DNA from: QYOJ01 sp043810345
Lineage (GTDB): Bacteria > Bacteroidota > Bacteroidia > Bacteroidales > FEN-979
Length of the DNA stretch: 64,000 bases
Reading direction: 5' to 3'
Assembly (NCBI GenBank): GCA_043810345.1
Contig: JBDROF010000056.1
Coordinates: forward strand, 4,126-68,125
The translations under genes and the position numbers were made by a program. Below the pieces are notes generated by a model. It searched no databases. It had not been told where the DNA came from and saw nothing but the letters and a program-made list of their open reading frames with translations. Positions 35,932-44,394 of this stretch are shown piece by piece (the first letter of the stretch is position 1; each line of letters opens with the position of its first letter).

Positions 35932-36780
35932 TCATGCTGCCGTCATTTTTACCCTGACCTTGACAGCATAGACCAGGTTCACCCGCTCCTCTTTTGTCTG
36001 GATTGTTTTGGGAGTGAATTCGGCGGTAGGAGAAACCCAGCTGACAATCCCGGATGTAACGGTATTCTCCTTTTCATCTTTATCATATATGACAGGGACC
36101 TCCTGTCCGATGATTACCTGGGGAAGCTGGGATCCGCTGACGTATACACGAAGGATCATCTCCCGGAGGTCCGCGATCTTGTAAAGTGGTTTTCCAAATG
36201 CCGCCACCTCTTCAGGTTCAGCAAATTTTGCAAGGACGGTACCGTTGACAGGATTCACTATGTAGGCGTTCCGGATCGCCTCCTCCAGTTGGGCAACCTG
36301 CTGGCTGATACTCCCGATTTGGTCTTCGAGTCCACCGAACTGGGCCTGGATTGCAGAGATCTGACGATCAACCAGGTTCAGTGCCGCGGTGATGTCGTCC
36401 ATCTGTTTTTGGGTGGCTGCACCGGCTTTTAACAGGCTCTCCACCCGTTGCTTGTCAATCAGTATATTTTCCCTGTTCTGTTCCTGTACCGCGATCTGTG
36501 CATGCAGGTCCGTTTTTCTCGAAGCGGTTGCGTTACGCTGGTCAATAGCCTGACGTTTTTTCAGGTACAGGTCAGTGGTGTCGACAAAACCCACCATCTG
36601 GCCAGCATCCAGCAATTCTCCCTCCTCGAGGTTAAACTGCAAAAGTTTTCCGGTAGCCATCGCCGAAACGGTAATTTCCGTGGATTCAAAGGTGCCCCAG
36701 GCATCCGGTTGATCATCCTTCCCGGAGCAGGCTCCCAGGACTAGGATCATCAGGAGGAAAAGATAATTTCGTGTTTTCAT
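35932..36780 (-). CDS. HlyD-family periplasmic adaptor, probably frameshifted near the C-terminus
   Basis: 282 residues. The lipoprotein signal ends at VLGAC (Cys18). Biotinyl-lipoyl halves flank a coiled-coil hairpin (about 70-165), then a beta-barrel (VLAKFAEPEEVAAFGKPLYKIADL). The frame ends VRVKMTAA-stop. One extra base at the run of five T's (35946-35950; A's in the gene) would instead give VRVKNDGSMKIGMPGEIKLKNP, ending at TAA 35891-35893. That is the normal C-terminus of the family. So this is a one-base deletion or a sequencing error. It bridges the inner-membrane pump and TolC. Confidence 0.9.
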   Translation of the reverse strand: MKTRNYLFLLMILVLGACSGKDDQPDAWGTFESTEITVSAMATGKLLQFNLEEGELLDAGQMVGFVDTTDLYLKKRQAIDQRNATASRKTDLHAQIAVQEQNRENILIDKQRVESLLKAGAATQKQMDDITAALNLVDRQISAIQAQFGGLEDQIGSISQQVAQLEEAIRNAYIVNPVNGTVLAKFAEPEEVAAFGKPLYKIADLREMILRVYVSGSQLPQVIIGQEVPVIYDKDEKENTVTSGIVSWVSPTAEFTPKTIQTKEERVNLVYAVKVRVKMTAA

Positions 36781-36798
36781 AGGATCTTGTTTAGACTG

Positions 36799-38109
36799 TT
36801 ACAATTTTCCCTGGTTATACAGATAGGCTAGCTTGGCTCTGGCGAGCTGAATCCGGTGGATCTCGTAATTCAGCCTTGCTTGCCTCTCTTCGGTTAGCCG
36901 GGTAACGTATTCACTGGAGGTGATAACGCCGTTATCAAGCTGAGAGGAGGCTGCCAGAGAGATTCGTTCCCGAAGGACAATAATCTCACGGTCTTTCTCC
37001 ATTACTTCGAGGTTTTTCAGAATCTCCGAAAGATCTTTTTCAGCCTGGATCTTCAGGTTCTTGTCGAATGATTCCTGCTGCCGGAGCAGGATGGAAGAGT
37101 GTATCTCCAGGATCTTTTTTTCGTTCTTATTGGCGTTCCAGTTCCATGGGGTCCAGTTGAGACGGGCTCCCACTACATAAAATGGTTCGAAATCGTTGGC
37201 TAGCATATTGAGAGCGGGTCTGCCGACCCCGGCCTGCCCGAATGCAAAAAATTTCGGGTTCCATTTGGTGGTGACCATGTTTCGCATCACTTCAAGGCGG
37301 GCACGTTGAAGGTCAAACACTTCATTCTCCAGACGCATGTTTTGATAGGAGTAACCGGTTATGGATGGATTGGGAAGGATCAGGTGAGATGACTCCGGAA
37401 CATCGACTCCCAGAAGCTCTGACAACATATGAAAAAGCCCGGTTCTATCCATCCGTGTTTCGGTCAGCCGTTGATCAATTTGGATGATCTCTGCTTCCAG
37501 GGCATCTGCGGTGGATTGTAAAACAGCACCGTAATGGATGCCGGCCTTCACTTCAACCAGTTTCTCTCCAACCTGGATTCGGGTGGAGATCAGATGCTTT
37601 TCATTCTGATTCAGTAAAATGATCGAAAAGTAAAACTGATTCACCCGTTCTTTCAGTTTGTACAGTTCGGCTCTGACACTGGTCTGATCGACCTGCAGGT
37701 TCACCTCTTCCAGCTTCTTCTGGTCCCTCGTCACGTTACCGTCCCAGATAGTCTGACTGACATCCAGCGTAGCCTTGTACCAGTCTTTCTCCAGTACCGG
37801 CATCTGTAACGGAGGGAACCCGGCCGGCAGGTCAATCTCCACCTTTGTCACATCCGACTGGTAGGAGAGTTGTCCATTGACGTTGATCGCAGGCAACCAG
37901 TTCTTGTTCAGATTCTTTATCTTCAACACGTTACTGCTTGCCAGCAGGTCGATTTGTCCGGCCAGGGGATAGTTCTGTTCGGCCATCCGGTAGCAATAGT
38001 CAAGTGTAATGGTATCCTGCGACTGCACGGATGCCGTTTGGACAAGGATGGCCAGGAAAAACAACCCGCAATAGTTGGCGATATACTTACGTATCTTCAT
38101 GTTTTTCAT
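36799..38109 (-). CDS. TolC-family outer-membrane efflux protein
   Basis: 436 residues with an N-terminal signal peptide (cleavage near VQSQD, about 31). Two outer-membrane-efflux repeats of long helices follow: LDYCYRMAEQNYPLAGQIDLLASSN, LEEVNLQVDQTSVRAELYKLKERVNQFYFSIILLNQNEKHL, and LDNGVITSSEYVTRLTEERQARLNYEIHRIQLARAKLAYL. It forms the outer-membrane channel of the pump. ATG at 38100 is an alternative start. The 5' end overlaps the TetR reading frame by 23 bases. Confidence 0.9.
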   Translation of the reverse strand: MKNMKIRKYIANYCGLFFLAILVQTASVQSQDTITLDYCYRMAEQNYPLAGQIDLLASSNVLKIKNLNKNWLPAINVNGQLSYQSDVTKVEIDLPAGFPPLQMPVLEKDWYKATLDVSQTIWDGNVTRDQKKLEEVNLQVDQTSVRAELYKLKERVNQFYFSIILLNQNEKHLISTRIQVGEKLVEVKAGIHYGAVLQSTADALEAEIIQIDQRLTETRMDRTGLFHMLSELLGVDVPESSHLILPNPSITGYSYQNMRLENEVFDLQRARLEVMRNMVTTKWNPKFFAFGQAGVGRPALNMLANDFEPFYVVGARLNWTPWNWNANKNEKKILEIHSSILLRQQESFDKNLKIQAEKDLSEILKNLEVMEKDREIIVLRERISLAASSQLDNGVITSSEYVTRLTEERQARLNYEIHRIQLARAKLAYLYNQGKL

Positions 38110-38713
38110 AGGATTTCAGGGCGTTGATGAAAAACTGGGGAACCACCTGTTTTCGTTCCTTCAGGATCTGACTGTACGTCTCTTCGGATAGCTGGAAGAT
38201 CTCACGGATCATCGGTTTTGCTACCACCGGGAAGATGCTCAGAGAGAGCACGTTCAACCAGATGTGGAACGGCTCCATATCAAGTTGATACTCTTTTTTT
38301 ATCTGTGATCTCAGATGCTCCATCAGCTGCGCCGGATTGATCTCGGTTTTTTCGAAGATCGCTTTCAGCTGTTCAGGCCGTTCATAGAAGCCGTTTAGGA
38401 TGAACCACGGGATGTAGGAATTCTCAGTGATCATATCCAGGTAGTTGGTCAGGAAAGCCTGGATCTTTTCCATCAGAGGCATGTCGGAGAAGAAGATCTC
38501 TTTGACCCGGCCCATGATTTTGGAGAAGGCATCCTGAAAGACCGCCTCAAAGAGGTTCTCTTTACTCCGGAAATAATAGTGCAACAAGGCTTTGTTGATC
38601 CCTGCTTCATCAGCGATTTACTGCATCCTTGCTCCTTCAAATCCTTTCCGGTGGAATACCTTTTTAGCTGCTTCCAGGATCTTCTCTTCCGTTGCCTGCT
38701 GAGAATTAACCAT
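38087..38713 (-). pseudogene. TetR-family regulator interrupted by an in-frame stop
   Basis: From ATG 38713 the frame encodes 31 residues of a TetR helix-turn-helix (TEEKILEAAKKVFHRKGFEGARMQ). It then meets TAA at 38618-38620, where the family has Glu (MQEIADEAGI). Without that stop the frame continues IADEAGINKALLHYYFRSKENLFEAVF to 38087, giving a normal 207-residue protein. GAA to TAA is a single-base change. Only the ligand-binding part plus the recognition-helix end remains open after the stop (first TTG at 38587). It heads the efflux operon and would be expected to repress it. Confidence 0.9.
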
Positions 38714-38850
38714 ATGATTTAACTATCCGGATTAATCATTAAGTTTAACCAGGTGGTCAAAAATAATAATAATTTCAATACGCCAAATTTTTTTAGTTCT
38801 TTTTCGAGTCACCGGGTCACAAAATCGAAAGATAAAGAGGTTAACGAATA

Positions 38851-38878
38851 GCGAAAAGCGAAAAGCGAAAAGCGAAAA
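38851..38878. repeat. GCGAAAA 7-bp tandem repeat
   Basis: Four perfect copies of GCGAAAA in the gap between the TetR and NAT genes, preceded by related words (aacgaata). The rest of the 38714-38954 gap shows no gene. Confidence 0.9.
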
Positions 38879-38954
38879 AAATCTTGTTATTAAGAAATAG
38901 CAATTCACGCCTTAATGACTTGTCAAACAAATTGTTTTCAAGTAGGTTTGAACT

Positions 38955-39488
38955 GTGAATGAAAAAGATTCGATGACCGGGGATTTTGAACGTTACCTGA
39001 AGGTTCTGGGAATTCGCAGAAAGAAACCGGGATACGGGGAACTTGTACAAATAGTACGTAATCATGTCATGAGGGTTCCTTTTGAGACCATTTCAAAGCT
39101 GTATTACCTGCGGACAATTGGCCTCAAAGAGATTCCACCACTCAATCTATTCCTCGACGGCATTCCCCGCCATGGGTATTTGATGAAACCTGCCCCAAGG
39201 CATGTTGAAGAGTTTGAACACGCTGTTTCATCCTCCTTTCGGCCTGATGCCACGTTCATGAATTGCCTCCTGCTTGTTCGCTTCGGTGCCGTTTATTCCC
39301 GGTCAATTCAGAATATGATGCTGATTGAGGCGAAAGGGAAAAAGGTAACAAGAAAATCACTCCACACCATGGAAGAGTTGGTTGATGCCATCGAACAGAT
39401 ATTTTCCATCCCTCCGGCTGTTTCGCAGGTAGCATTGGAGGGATTGCCCATGAATCGTGACCCGTGGCCCGTGATTGGTGGCCCGTGA
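38955..39488 (+). pseudogene. Arylamine N-acetyltransferase with internal deletion
   Basis: 177 residues. Residues 11-70 match the NAT N-terminus (FERYLKVLGI, RVPFETISKLYYLRT, LNLFLDGI). Residues 71-130 match its C-terminal part (RHGYLMKPAPRHVEEFE, SSFRPDATFMNCLLLVRF). The segment between, about 100 residues in normal NATs and holding the catalytic Cys (GGxCxxxN) and His, is missing without loss of frame. The last 12 residues (MNRDPWPVIGGP) are encoded by a word repeat. It should have no acetyltransferase activity. The start is GTG 38955 or ATG 38973. Confidence 0.75.
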
Positions 39489-39510
39489 CTCGTGACTCGG
39501 TGACCTGTGA
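39455..39510. repeat. CCGTGACTCGTGAC-type word repeat, running into the NAT frame
   Basis: Variants of CGTGACC/CGTGGCC/CGTGATT/CGTGACT follow one another. The first half encodes the end of the NAT frame and the rest is intergenic. Confidence 0.8.
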
Positions 39511-39541
39511 TTGTCAACGGCCAACATGTAAGCCGGTCTGT

Positions 39542-41206
39542 CTACTTCGGAATTTTAATCTTCTGCCCAGGACGCAGCCGGTTTGCGTTGGTGATTTTGT
39601 TCAGCTTCTTGATCTCGCTAACGGTGCAGTTGTATTTCTGGGCAAGGTCCCAGAGGTTATCTCCGGATTTGATGGTGTAGATAATGTAGGTAGAAGAGCT
39701 GGCAGAAGATCCGGAAGAACCCGATGGCCCGGCACTTCTTGAGCCGGATACCTTTAATTTCTGGCCAGGATAGATGGTCGTTTTTGAGAGGTTGTTCCAT
39801 GTTTTTATCTGATTTACTGAACAACCATATTTACCGGCGATCAATCCAAGATTCTCACCCCGTTTCACCGTGTGATAAGCTGGAGAAGGTGTTGGAGCAG
39901 GGGTGTTGCTGGAATAGTTAGAGCTGGTTGCAGGCATCGGTCCGGATCCATTATAGACAATCAACCTTTGTCTTGGATGTATGGTATTGGAGCGGAGGTT
40001 ATTCATGCTCTTGAGCTGCGACACGGTCATACGGTACCGGCTGGCAATCAGTCCAAGGTTATCACCACTTTTAACGATGTAATACTGGGTTGCTCGCTTG
40101 CTCTCTTCCACGATCTTTTCAAGAGAGTCACGTTCCAGGGCTTGTTTGGTTTTGTAGGCATAGATATTGGCCTCATTGGTAATATAGTCCCCTACATCCT
40201 TCTTTCGCATACGGAGGAAATAGGGATTTTCAGGCCCGGCAGGAATGATGCCCTGTTTATAGGCTGGATTGAGGAACGCGATCTCGTCTTTTGGAATTCC
40301 AAGCATCTCAGAGATCTGGTCAAAGGTCAGGATATCGCGGATGGTTACAGTATCGATCTCATAATGGAGGACAGTGGGTTCTTCCGCTGCAATATTGTGT
40401 TCATCCGCATACATCATCACATAGCTTGCCGCTATGAACGCAGGCACATAGGAACGGGTCTCCCTGGGAAGGTAGGGGTAGATCACCCAGAAGTTTTTAT
40501 GACCACCGGAGCGGCGGATTGCTTTGTTCACATTGCCCGCACCGGAGTTGTAGGCAGCCAGAGCCAACGACCAGTTGCCATAAATGTCATAGAGATCCTG
40601 CAGGTGCTCACAGGCAGCGATGGTTGATTTATAGGGATCAAACCGGTCATCTACCAGCGACGTGACTTTCAGTCCGTATACTTTTCCGGTTCCATACATG
40701 AACTGCCACAATCCTTTGGCTCCGGCCCGGGAATTAGCGGTAGGGTTGAGCGCCGATTCAATCACGGCCAGGTATTTCAGTTCCAGGGGCATATTGCGCC
40801 TGTCAAGCTGTTCTTCAAAGAGGGGGAAATAGAGTTCGGCCAACCCCAGGATGCGACCGGTCATTGCCCGCTTTTTATAGGCATATAACTCGATGAACTG
40901 TTTCACCTGGTTGTTATAAATGTATTCAAAAGGAGTCTGATCATTCATGGCTAGGATCCTGTCGCGGATAACCGAATCCGGGAAATAGGGGATGGCCGCA
41001 GAGGAGTAATCTTTCAGAGAGTGGACTTTTCCATAGCCATTACTCTCGAAGATGGTGAGGAGAGAGAGGCTATCCAGCATCGAAGCAACCGGATCATCTT
41101 CTATCAGGACAAATGAAAACGTGGAATCAGTCACAGTCGTGTCCTGTGCATGTGATAAGGCTGAAAAAAGAGGTAGAAGAAGGAGCAAACATCTTAGTTG
41201 TTTCAT
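39542..41206 (-). CDS. mltD: Lytic transglycosylase with three LysM domains (MltD-like)
   Basis: 554 residues with a signal peptide (ALSHAQ, about 21). The SLT catalytic domain has Glu in IESALNPTANSRAGAKGLWQFMYGTGKVYGL, then LALAAYNSGAGNVNKA. Three LysM peptidoglycan-binding modules follow: YYIVKSGDNLGLIASRY, YHTVKRGENLGLIAGKY and IYTIKSGDNLWDLAQKY, separated by Ser/Pro-rich linkers. It cleaves peptidoglycan in the periplasm during wall turnover. Confidence 0.93.
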   Translation of the reverse strand: MKQLRCLLLLLPLFSALSHAQDTTVTDSTFSFVLIEDDPVASMLDSLSLLTIFESNGYGKVHSLKDYSSAAIPYFPDSVIRDRILAMNDQTPFEYIYNNQVKQFIELYAYKKRAMTGRILGLAELYFPLFEEQLDRRNMPLELKYLAVIESALNPTANSRAGAKGLWQFMYGTGKVYGLKVTSLVDDRFDPYKSTIAACEHLQDLYDIYGNWSLALAAYNSGAGNVNKAIRRSGGHKNFWVIYPYLPRETRSYVPAFIAASYVMMYADEHNIAAEEPTVLHYEIDTVTIRDILTFDQISEMLGIPKDEIAFLNPAYKQGIIPAGPENPYFLRMRKKDVGDYITNEANIYAYKTKQALERDSLEKIVEESKRATQYYIVKSGDNLGLIASRYRMTVSQLKSMNNLRSNTIHPRQRLIVYNGSGPMPATSSNYSSNTPAPTPSPAYHTVKRGENLGLIAGKYGCSVNQIKTWNNLSKTTIYPGQKLKVSGSRSAGPSGSSGSSASSSTYIIYTIKSGDNLWDLAQKYNCTVSEIKKLNKITNANRLRPGQKIKIPK

Positions 41207-41247
41207 CTGAGTGAGGATTTTGGAGTATATATTATACCAGGTTCCTG

Positions 41248-41255
41248 CAAAAATA
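41248..41255 (-). promoter_or_regulatory. -7 promoter element for mltD
   Basis: The minus strand reads TATTTTTG, about 42 bases upstream of the ATG at 41206. Confidence 0.4.
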
Positions 41256-41376
41256 GATCAATATGGCCTCTGTTGTTGGATGGTCAATGATTTTGATTAA
41301 CATCGGATTGTTAATTAACCAATCCCCATTTTCAAACGTTGGGCATGGGAAAAAAGTGCCCGTGAGAAGGGTATTC

Positions 41377-42237
41377 TCAAATGTATTCGACATGAATGGT
41401 CACTTCTGTGGAGTCGAACGGCTTTTTGATGCCATGCTCGATCTGATCGCACAGATCGTGTGCCTCTTTCACGGTCATATCCCTGGGTACATTCAGATGA
41501 AAATCGATATACCGGAAGTTCCCGGCTTTTCGTGTCCGGAGGTTATGGTAGTCGATCTTCCCCAGGCAGTGGCTTTTTATAGTCTGGCGAATTGTTTCTA
41601 CGTCTTCTTCAGGCAGGGCAGTGTCCAGCAACGGACCATAGGCTTTATGGAGAAGGTTGTACGACTCTTTCAGGATCAGGAGAGCTACCAGAATAGCTAC
41701 CACAGGATCAAAAAAATGATAGCCGGTTATCCAGATAAGCGCCAGTCCGACCGCTACACCAATCGATGTATACACATCGGTTTTCAGATGGAGTGCATCT
41801 GCCTCCAGAGCGATCGAATCTGTTTCTCGGGCAACTTTATAGATTTTCTGTGACACAAACGTATTGACAACCGCAGATATGGTCATGACCACGACTCCAA
41901 TCCAGATGGAATCAATAGCCTCGGGATGAATGATTTTTTTTACAGCCTCATAGATGATCCAGAAGGCAGCTACAAAAATGAGGATGGCCTCCACTACGCC
42001 TGAGATGTTTTCAAATTTTCCGTGGCCGTAAGGGTGTTTTAAATCTGCAGGCCGGCCGGAGATCCTGACAGAGAAAAAGGCAATGACTGCAGCCAGGAGG
42101 TCCATAAAGGAGTGAATCGCCTCGGAGATGATACTGACCGACCCACTGATTACCCCCACCACCACTTTCATGATGATCAGTAAGGAGTTTGATAAGATAG
42201 AGAGACGGGCAACAGCCACTTTCTTCTTCACATCCAT
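41377..42237 (-). CDS. Cation diffusion facilitator family transporter
   Basis: 286 residues with six membrane helices. The metal site is SEAIHSFMDLLAA in helix 2 and a HxxxD-type motif in helix 5 (LEADALHLKTDVYTSIGV). HPYGHGKFE is the usual loop. A C-terminal cytoplasmic ferredoxin-like domain (NLRTRKAGNFRYIDFHLNVP) follows. It exports Zn2+, Fe2+ or a similar ion by proton antiport; the metal cannot be assigned. Confidence 0.92.
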   Translation of the reverse strand: MDVKKKVAVARLSILSNSLLIIMKVVVGVISGSVSIISEAIHSFMDLLAAVIAFFSVRISGRPADLKHPYGHGKFENISGVVEAILIFVAAFWIIYEAVKKIIHPEAIDSIWIGVVVMTISAVVNTFVSQKIYKVARETDSIALEADALHLKTDVYTSIGVAVGLALIWITGYHFFDPVVAILVALLILKESYNLLHKAYGPLLDTALPEEDVETIRQTIKSHCLGKIDYHNLRTRKAGNFRYIDFHLNVPRDMTVKEAHDLCDQIEHGIKKPFDSTEVTIHVEYI

Positions 42238-42277
42238 GGCTTTACTACAAAAGTAGATGTTTTTTTTCCGAAACTAC

Positions 42278-42285
42278 TATCTTTG
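42278..42285 (+). promoter_or_regulatory. -7 promoter element for the secreted deiminase
   Basis: TATCTTTG matches TAnnTTTG, 30 bases before ATG 42316. It overlaps the GTG that would open a longer frame, so that GTG is unlikely to be the start. Confidence 0.6.
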
Positions 42286-42315
42286 TGGCGAGTATCACCA
42301 ATCCTCCAGTTCATC

Positions 42316-44394
42316 ATGATAACCCGACATCTGACCCGACCAGGAATTGTGTTTATGGCCCTCCTGTCCTTTGCGCTATCATCCACTCTTCCTGTTATTT
42401 CCATCGCTCAGGACTCTCCTGATGCTCCTGAAAAATTAACCCATTGGCTTACGCCCGAAGAGATGACCCGTCTCGATGAGATCGGGATGGCATTTGTGGA
42501 AACCGACCCACCTGCCTCTCCGATCAGGAACGTAGCCGAATTTGACCATATGCAGGGAGTCCTTGTTCGTTATCCCTTTGGGATTCCGGTTGCCCTGATC
42601 AAGGAGATGGCTGAAGACGAGATCATGGTTACCACCATTGTCAACAGCACATCCCAGCAAAATTTGGTGATCAATCTATACGTTTCCAACGGGGTGGATA
42701 CCAGTCACTGCAATTTCCTGATTGCCGGTACCAACTCTTACTGGACCCGGGATTATGGTCCATGGTTTGAATCTGACAGTGCCAACCAGATCGGAATCAT
42801 TGATTTTCCTTACAACCGTCCCCGGCCTCTGGATGATGAGATTCCGAAAAAGGTAGCTGATATGCTGGGGATCCCATGGTTTGGCATGAACCTGATCCAT
42901 ACCGGGGGCAATTACATGACAGATGGGTATGGTAACTCTGCTTCAACCACGCTGGTGTGGGAAGAGAATCCGCTGCTAACCCACGAGCAGGTAGCGGAAA
43001 AGGTACTTGATTACCTGGGCATTGAAGAATACCATGTGGTGCCCGATCCCAACGGGACCTACATCGACCACATTGACTGCTGGGCGAAGTTCATGGCCCC
43101 TGACAAGATCCTTGTACGATCCGTACCTCCCTCTCATCCACGGTATACTTACATTGAACTGGCAGCTGCGTACTGGGCAACACAAACCTGTGCCTATGGA
43201 TATAACTACCAGGTCTATCGGACATATACACCAAATAACCAACCCTATACAAATTCTATGATCCTGAATAAGAAAGTGTTGGTCCCTATTATGAATAGCA
43301 TCTGGGACGACAGTGCCCTCAGCGTTTACCAGGCTGCTATGCCAGGCTACGAGGTGATTGGCATCATCGGGAATCCTTCTACTCCTTGGGAGCCAACAGA
43401 CGCATTGCACTGTCGAGCCAAAGGGATCGCCGATGTAGGATTACTTTACATCCGGCATTATCCGCTTTATGGAGAGTATCCCTGTGAAGAGAATTATGTC
43501 ATCGATGCCGAGTTGATTGTTTGCAGCGATACTACGGTTATCAATGATTCTGTTCTGATCCATTACCGGGTAAATGGTGGTTCCTGGTTGACTACTAATA
43601 TGGTGAACACCTCAGGCAGTTTCTATTCCGGCATCATTCCGAAACAACCCGGAGAAAACACCATTGATTATTGCCTGACCGCTGCCGATCATTCAGGAAG
43701 GCATGCGAATGCACCTTATATCGGGGAACCTGATCCATTTCAGTTCAATACGGTTTATACCAACATCACAGCGATACCGGACACCCTTTGGTTTCTGACA
43801 CTTGAAGACTGCCTGTATGGAAAGGTCACGATGCTGCACAACTATACCATGGGGCCAATTATGATCAATTTCATTGAAACCGAAGGATATACATCTGACT
43901 TCTCCTGGTTTGTGACGGATCCTCCTGTTTGTCCATACACCATTGCCAGCGGCGGAACCGATTCGATCCGGGTGATCATCCCTCTTCCGGTACTGGATAA
44001 TTCCGGGATTTTCGTCTTTGATACGCTGACCATCATTACATCGGTCGATACCATCCACGTTATCATCATGGTAGATGATTCACTGCTCATTACATCAACA
44101 CCCGACCTGACTCAAATTCCTGATCATCTCGGCCACTGTTATCCTAATCCGGTTTCGGATCAGACGGTCATTCCGTTTACCTTATCCGCTGATGGAGGTG
44201 TGATCTTGGAAGTGGTGGATATGGATGGCAAGGTGGTCCGTACTCTGCTGGATGCAAACCTGTTACAGGGAGTTCATCAGGTTTCCTGGAATGGAACAAA
44301 TGTCAGGGGACAAAAAGTTCCCGGAGGGGTTTACATATACCGTCTGAAAACCACACGTAGCGTTCAGGCACACCGGATGGTGGTGATCAGGTAG
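42316..44394 (+). CDS. Secreted peptidylarginine/agmatine deiminase-family enzyme with T9SS sorting tail
   Basis: 692 residues. A signal peptide is followed by a guanidino-group-modifying (pentein) domain. The catalytic set is visible: Asp146 in YWTRDYGPW, His252 and Asp254 in DHIDCWAKF, and Cys366 in DALHCRAKG. The same set defines Porphyromonas peptidylarginine deiminase. After about residue 420 come beta-sandwich domains. The last about 80 residues (CYPNPVSDQTVIPFTLSADG to AHRMVVIR, with GxVxxLxxxxLxxGxHxVxWxGxxxxGxxVxxGxYxYRL) form a type A T9SS C-terminal signal. It probably acts on the cell surface or is released, converting arginine side chains or small guanidines to citrulline/carbamoyl products. 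Its stop overlaps the lysS stop by 8 bases. Confidence 0.88.
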   Translation: MITRHLTRPGIVFMALLSFALSSTLPVISIAQDSPDAPEKLTHWLTPEEMTRLDEIGMAFVETDPPASPIRNVAEFDHMQGVLVRYPFGIPVALIKEMAEDEIMVTTIVNSTSQQNLVINLYVSNGVDTSHCNFLIAGTNSYWTRDYGPWFESDSANQIGIIDFPYNRPRPLDDEIPKKVADMLGIPWFGMNLIHTGGNYMTDGYGNSASTTLVWEENPLLTHEQVAEKVLDYLGIEEYHVVPDPNGTYIDHIDCWAKFMAPDKILVRSVPPSHPRYTYIELAAAYWATQTCAYGYNYQVYRTYTPNNQPYTNSMILNKKVLVPIMNSIWDDSALSVYQAAMPGYEVIGIIGNPSTPWEPTDALHCRAKGIADVGLLYIRHYPLYGEYPCEENYVIDAELIVCSDTTVINDSVLIHYRVNGGSWLTTNMVNTSGSFYSGIIPKQPGENTIDYCLTAADHSGRHANAPYIGEPDPFQFNTVYTNITAIPDTLWFLTLEDCLYGKVTMLHNYTMGPIMINFIETEGYTSDFSWFVTDPPVCPYTIASGGTDSIRVIIPLPVLDNSGIFVFDTLTIITSVDTIHVIIMVDDSLLITSTPDLTQIPDHLGHCYPNPVSDQTVIPFTLSADGGVILEVVDMDGKVVRTLLDANLLQGVHQVSWNGTNVRGQKVPGGVYIYRLKTTRSVQAHRMVVIR

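Noticed and set aside
38087..38587. A stand-alone 166-residue TetR-like gene starting at 38587
   Set aside because: Its first codon is TTG in the middle of the helix-turn-helix; the upstream 31 codons belong to the same protein split by a TAA.
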